DNA of 64,000 nucleotides from Magnolia sinica (taxonomy: Eukaryota > Streptophyta > Magnoliopsida > Magnoliales > Magnoliaceae): positions 49,087,001-49,151,000 of the forward strand of contig NC_080588.1 in assembly GCF_029962835.1 (NCBI RefSeq), given 5' to 3'. This document shows positions 59,895-64,000 of this stretch, in pieces. The notes beneath the pieces were generated by a model. The model ran no database searches. It was not told where the DNA came from and saw only the letters and a list, made by a program, of their open reading frames with translations. A program made the translations under genes and the position numbers. The first letter of the stretch is position 1. Each line of letters begins with the position of its first letter.

Positions 59895-60120
59895 ACAATC
59901 AATTGGTGGGTTCCTATCAGTTTGGGTCCTTGTTCATTAAAGGGTAGCCCACCAATAGAAAATAGAGAAAAACAAGCAATTAGTGGGTTCCTATGAGTTT
60001 GGGTCCTTGTTCATTAAGGGGTGGCCCACCAATAGGAAGATATAGAAAAACAATCAATTGATGGGTTTCTATCATTTTGGGTTCTTGTTCATTAAGGGTG
60101 GCCCACCACCAGTAAGATAG
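59895..60120. repeat. Three tandem units of 77-78 bp
   Basis: Units start at 59895, 59972 and 60050 with 'acaatcaatt(g)gtggg' or close variants. Each contains 'tttgggtccttgttcattaa' and 'gcccaccaatag'. Differences are few. Confidence 0.88.
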
Positions 60121-60739
60121 GATAATTATATAGAGTACCATACCCTTTTCCCTTCACCATCTTAAAAGCTCTACCTCGACACCGTGAAATTCAGCAATCA
60201 CCCACGAAAGTCACAAAAACGGCTCAAACTGTCAGAAACCACAGCCCAGACTTCACTTTTCTTTTTGACCAAACTACCCTTTAGAAATGTGAAATAGCCA
60301 AATGCTGCCAAACCCAGCTTTTACCGAGGTCTGTTTGCCATACACGCACTTCTACACGCAGAAACTGGTGCCGAAATGGCACGTGTTTAGGACACAATAC
60401 CGTGTTGGAATAATATGACCAGAAGATATAGAGTGGTAAACTATCATTTAGGCCGGATGTTTGTAAAAGAAATGGACGGTCAATATTCAATACATGAATG
60501 GCCCACCTAGTCTATGACCAGCCTGATTTGTTTAGATGATCATTTCTATGTTAGTTCCCACGGGATACACGTCTCCGGTGTAATAACCACAGGCTAGCAC
60601 GAGCTGCACACGTGTGGCATAGAAAACTCCATAACTGTTTAGAACAAACAATGTATAATTAATAAGTAGTGTTATTAAAACTTACCAGATCCAACCCACG
60701 TGATTTCAACCGAGTTCAAGTTAGTGGACCCCACAACTA

Positions 60740-61380
60740 CCTAATCGGATGGTTAGGATCCTCTAATTAAAGTGATTCTTTTTGGAAAGGATCTGACAAT
60801 AAAATGTGAGCCTCGCATTATTAGTGTTTTCTTAATAATCAATGTGGACCATGCAGTTTTCTGGCTGTTGATTAGATGGTTAAGATCACCATATCAAAGT
60901 GTCTTTTTAGAAGGATGCTCAATCAAAAGTGGGCCCCACATGATGAGCCGTCCAGATCACTGATCAAACTTTTAATTTATAACTAATATGGACATTTTGT
61001 TAACCATTGGTCGGATGGCTAGAATAATCAGATCAAGGGTCTTTTAAGAGGCATGGACGATAAAGGTAGACCCGAAAGGATGAATGGTCTTAATCACTGT
61101 CAAGACTTCCTCTAGAATAAATAGCACTAATTGGATGGTCCGAATATAATTGAACTGTCCATTAAGAGATGGATAACTGAAGGTGGGCCATGATATCATG
61201 ATGGACAGTCCATGTTATTGATCAGACTTTCTTATTGTAGTCGATGCAAATCGCCCATTTCCATAGCCATTAAGAGACATAGAATCTTCATGTACCAAAG
61301 CGATCTTTTAGAAGGAATTGGTGATCAAAGGTGGGTCTTACACAACTGATGGTCCATGTCATTAGTGGTAGAATATTTAT
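60740..61380. repeat. Tandem array of about 120-135-bp diverged units
   Basis: Around five units each carry a 'gatggttaggatc' block, a 'tcttttagaagg' block, an 'aaaggtgggccc' block and a 'catgtcattgatcaaac' block. Unit starts are near 60748, 60872, 61010, 61132 and 61265. Confidence 0.7.
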
Positions 61381-61385
61381 ACACC

Positions 61386-61432
61386 GGGGTTTAGGGTTTA
61401 GAGTTTAAGGTTTAAGGTTTAGGATTTACAGG
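61386..61432. repeat. Short telomere-like tract
   Basis: 'ggggtttagggtttagagtt' followed by 'taaggtttaaggtttagg' is a decayed run of the TTTAGGG type, in the same orientation as the longer array at 38382-39083. Confidence 0.65.
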
Positions 61433-62282
61433 GTCTACAGTCAGCTCATGCCCAAAGAAGATATCAAGAACGACTCATGAGCATACCCTGATATTAGATG
61501 GACAACATGTTTACTATTAGAAATGTACCATTAGAAACAATCCAATACTCCAGCTTCCAGATCAGTGGACCATCTTATTAAGTGGCCAACAACTGAAGAG
61601 TGGCCTACACGTGTGCGGACATTGAACATCAGACAAGCACTCACGTCCTATCAATGTTCCACAAACTTCCAACAAAAGAAGCTAGATTCCATGAGAACCG
61701 GATTCAGTGAGGCCACCGGTGAAGCTCTAATGTGGTGAGATTTAATTGGATTTAGCCCATGTGTGAATTGACTACATCACTTTTAAATATGCTATGCACG
61801 ACTCCATCTCTACCAGCAATTGTGACCTAATTAAATTAGTTGAGTGATAGAGAATCGTGGCATGATGTACGTATACCGGTTAGTATGTCCTTCTCATCCT
61901 TATCATCGCATTCCTCTTCAATCAAATCCCGTTATATCATAACTTTACTTAACTTGATATTTTCCAGCTTACTAAATCCAAGGGCCTGTTTGTTAATGCT
62001 GAATGAATTTTTGCACTTAATGCAAAATTGGAAAAATGTTCCGTATTTAGTGGTGTTTGTTGATGCGTCGTTAACACAGAAAAAGGAAAGTGCTAAGTGG
62101 TTTTTCACTAAATTCTTTCCGTGATAGAAGTCTGCTTAATGGTGAATGCGGAATGCGCTCAGTAAATTTTTTATTGAACAAAAAATTTTGCTTCCGAAAT
62201 TACCCATTTTCAAGTTACTACGATAATTTTCTCTTTAAATTGTTTGCGCAATACAAAATCAACTTTTAACCTGGGAAACTTC
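61433..62282. other. Unassigned AT-rich DNA
   Basis: The frame 61840-62124 has no recognised relative. A 'gggcctgtttgttaatgc' start near 61981 may be the end of another miniature element. Confidence 0.4.
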
Positions 62283-62757
62283 TTTATGCCCCCACCATGG
62301 TGTATATGTTCCATCCATTTTTAAAGATCATTTTTATGGCTTGATACCAAAAATGAGAAGAATATAATTCTCAAGTGGACCATACCACAGGAAAACAATA
62401 GTGATTGGATATCCACCATTAAAATTCTCATAAGGCCCAATGTATTGTTTATTTGACATCCAACTTGTTGATTAGGTCATATAGACCTAGATGAATGATA
62501 AAAACAAAGATCAGCTTGATCCAAAACTTTTATGGCCCCCAACAAATTTTTAATGGTCAACGTTCATTCAACACTGTTTTCCTGTAATGTGGTCCACTTG
62601 AGATTAGCATATACCTAATTTTTGGTCTCATACCATAAAATGATCTAGGAACATAGATGGATGGCATGGATGAAATACATACATCATGGTGGGGCCCACA
62701 TAGCACCGACCATTAGCCATTGGCTGGTGGCAGGGGAGTAGCCAATCTGTTTCCACG
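62283..62757. mobile_element. Inverted-repeat miniature element, second subfamily, copy 2
   Basis: The body matches 24373-24887 ('cttgataccaaaaatgagaa', 'gtgattggatatccaccatt', 'tttgacatccaacttgttga'), and so does the right end 'gtagccaatctgtttccacg'. The left terminal repeat is truncated, starting at 'cccccaccatggtgtatatg'. Confidence 0.65.
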
Positions 62758-62760
62758 GAC

Positions 62761-63288
62761 GTGGATTGGATACTAACAGGTTGAGTGGCGAGACTCGCTA
62801 CTGAAGTTACGTCACCAAATTATGTGGGCCCCATCATGATGTATGTTTTGTATCCAAGCCGTAGATCCATTTGGAAATATAATTTTAGATCCAAAGAATG
62901 AGTCAATTCCAGAGCTCGAGTGGACCTTACCACAGAAAACATTGGGGAGAGTGACGCCCACCATTAAAAACTTAAATAGGGTACAATTTTTTTTTATCAA
63001 GCTGGTATTTGTTTTTTCCCTTCTTTCATGTCTGTGTTAACTTGTGAACAAGTTGGATTTCAAATAAAAACCACGGTGAGCCTTAGGAAGGTTTCAACGG
63101 TAGGCATCAATCTTGCCACTGTTTTTTGTGGTGAGGTCAACTCTGTATTTGGATTTGCCTCATTCTTTAAAAATTAAATCTCCAAATAGATGGATGGTGT
63201 AGATAAAGCACATACATCACAGTGGGCTCGTGGAACTTGATGACGTCACTTCAAATCTCACTATTCAACCTGTCAGTAGCTAATTTGC
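62761..63288. mobile_element. Inverted-repeat miniature element, copy 5
   Basis: The left end 'gtggattggatactaacagg' plus 'gagactcgctactgaagtta' and the right end 'caacctgtcagtagctaatt' match copies 1, 3 and 4. The body contains 'gctcgagtggaccttaccac', 'gtgaacaagttggatttcaa' and 'tttcaacggtaggcatcaat'. It abuts the previous element. Confidence 0.68.
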
Positions 63289-63299
63289 GTCTAAGTAGG

Positions 63300-63700
63300 A
63301 TGCGGATTGGTTGGTGTACCTCACACCAGCTATCAGTGGGTCCCATCATGAGGTACGTGTTATATCCAAACCATCCATCCATTTGGCGAGCTCGTATTAA
63401 AGCTTGAGACGGAAAAAAAAAAAAATAGCTGCGAAAAGCAATGGGGAATTGAATGTCTACCATTGAAACCCTTTTTGGGATCACAAAAGTTTTGGATAAA
63501 TTATTTTTTTTTCCTCTTCATACAAGTATTTGAGACCCTTTGAACATATTAGATGGAAAATAAACTTAAATATGCCACGGAAGTTTTGGAGATGTTTTCA
63601 CTTCGTCCGATTGAGAATGATCTTATAAACAGTTTGGATAGCATATAAATATAAGGTTGGCCTTATTTGAATGTTTTGTTACTTCTGGTGTTCAATCCTA
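63300..63700. mobile_element. Partial miniature inverted-repeat element
   Basis: It starts GATGCGGATTGGTTGGTG and continues 'gtgggtcccatcatgaggta', 'atatccaaaccatccatcca' and 'gtctaccattgaaacc'. The right terminal repeat is not found before the sequence loses similarity. Confidence 0.55.
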
Positions 63701-64000
63701 TACAGCACATAGTGACAATCTTCCCGCTAAGAGGAATTGAGTGCCTTATGATGATATTTTAGTTTAGTTAAATTAAATATAAAGATTTTTTTCATTTATA
63801 AAAAGTAATTCCGTTGTAATGTTAAACATTTCCAAACAAGAGATAGGGGCAAATGTGTCAAATTAACATATTTAAGACATTTAAGATATTTATTAACAAA
63901 TAGTTTATTCCATATTCATTACTTCATTTTTAGGCTTCAGCCATAATTACCGAACAATTTTTTTTTTTTACTTCAGATGTCATATTAAGCTTGAGATTTC
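63701..64000. other. AT-rich window end, nothing recognised
   Basis: Homopolymer-rich AT sequence without a coding or repeat signature. Confidence 0.45.

Noticed and set aside
61840-62124. A 94-codon frame considered as a small gene
   Set aside because: It has no recognisable domain or splice context and overlaps a probable miniature-element start (gggcctgtttgttaatgc).

Overview
This window is plant nuclear DNA made almost entirely of transposable elements in nested layers. I find no intact host gene. The plant signals are a Ty3 chromovirus with an initiator tRNA-Met primer site, an En/Spm (CACTA) element of the plant TNP2 type, hAT miniature elements, plant-type telomere-like repeats and a fragment of plant VPS35. 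The very frequent core GGGCCCACCATGATGTATGT followed by TATCCACACCGTCCATC reminds me of magnoliid intergenic DNA. That is an impression from memory, not a test.

Left block (2367-22201). A small hAT-type element (ends TAGGGCTG and CAGCCCTA, 8-bp site duplication AGCAGCAC/AGCAGAAC) was split by a Del/Tekay-like Ty3 chromovirus lying on the minus strand (3079-22161, duplication GAGCA). Its interior (13252-17959) holds dead gag, protease, RT-RNase H, integrase and chromodomain sequence. Its left LTR was later split by a solo LTR of the same family in the opposite orientation (5370-11314, duplication TAAGA).

Middle block (22.2-32.9 kb). Several roughly 500-bp inverted-repeat elements with ends near CGGATTRSCTAC lie side by side at 22.8-26.4 kb, one pair inside a larger foldback. 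Then come about 6 kb of AT-rich DNA with no recognisable gene.

Right nest (32881-50494). An LTR that begins TGTAACACC and ends GCGTTACA next to a tRNA-Met primer site appears to have been split twice: by a 1340-bp solo LTR (34085-35424, duplication CATGA) and by a third member of the Tekay-like LTR family (35627-49298, duplication AGTCC). The latter was itself split by a 9.3-kb CACTA transposon (36305-45603, duplication GAC). The CACTA element carries a broken TNP2 transposase, a possible captured coiled-coil exon, a 0.7-kb telomere-like array and an intronless, stop-ridden VPS35 fragment.

Right flank (50.5-64 kb). This holds a decayed LTR end, a 596-bp hAT miniature element (52523-53118), smaller hAT relics, more of the inverted-repeat elements and several short tandem arrays.

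The most notable result is a link between element classes. The Tekay-like LTRs contain the core and part of the body of the miniature inverted-repeat elements, and arrays of that core differ in length between LTR copies. No gene here looks functional, so the window is a record of insertions and not a working pathway.
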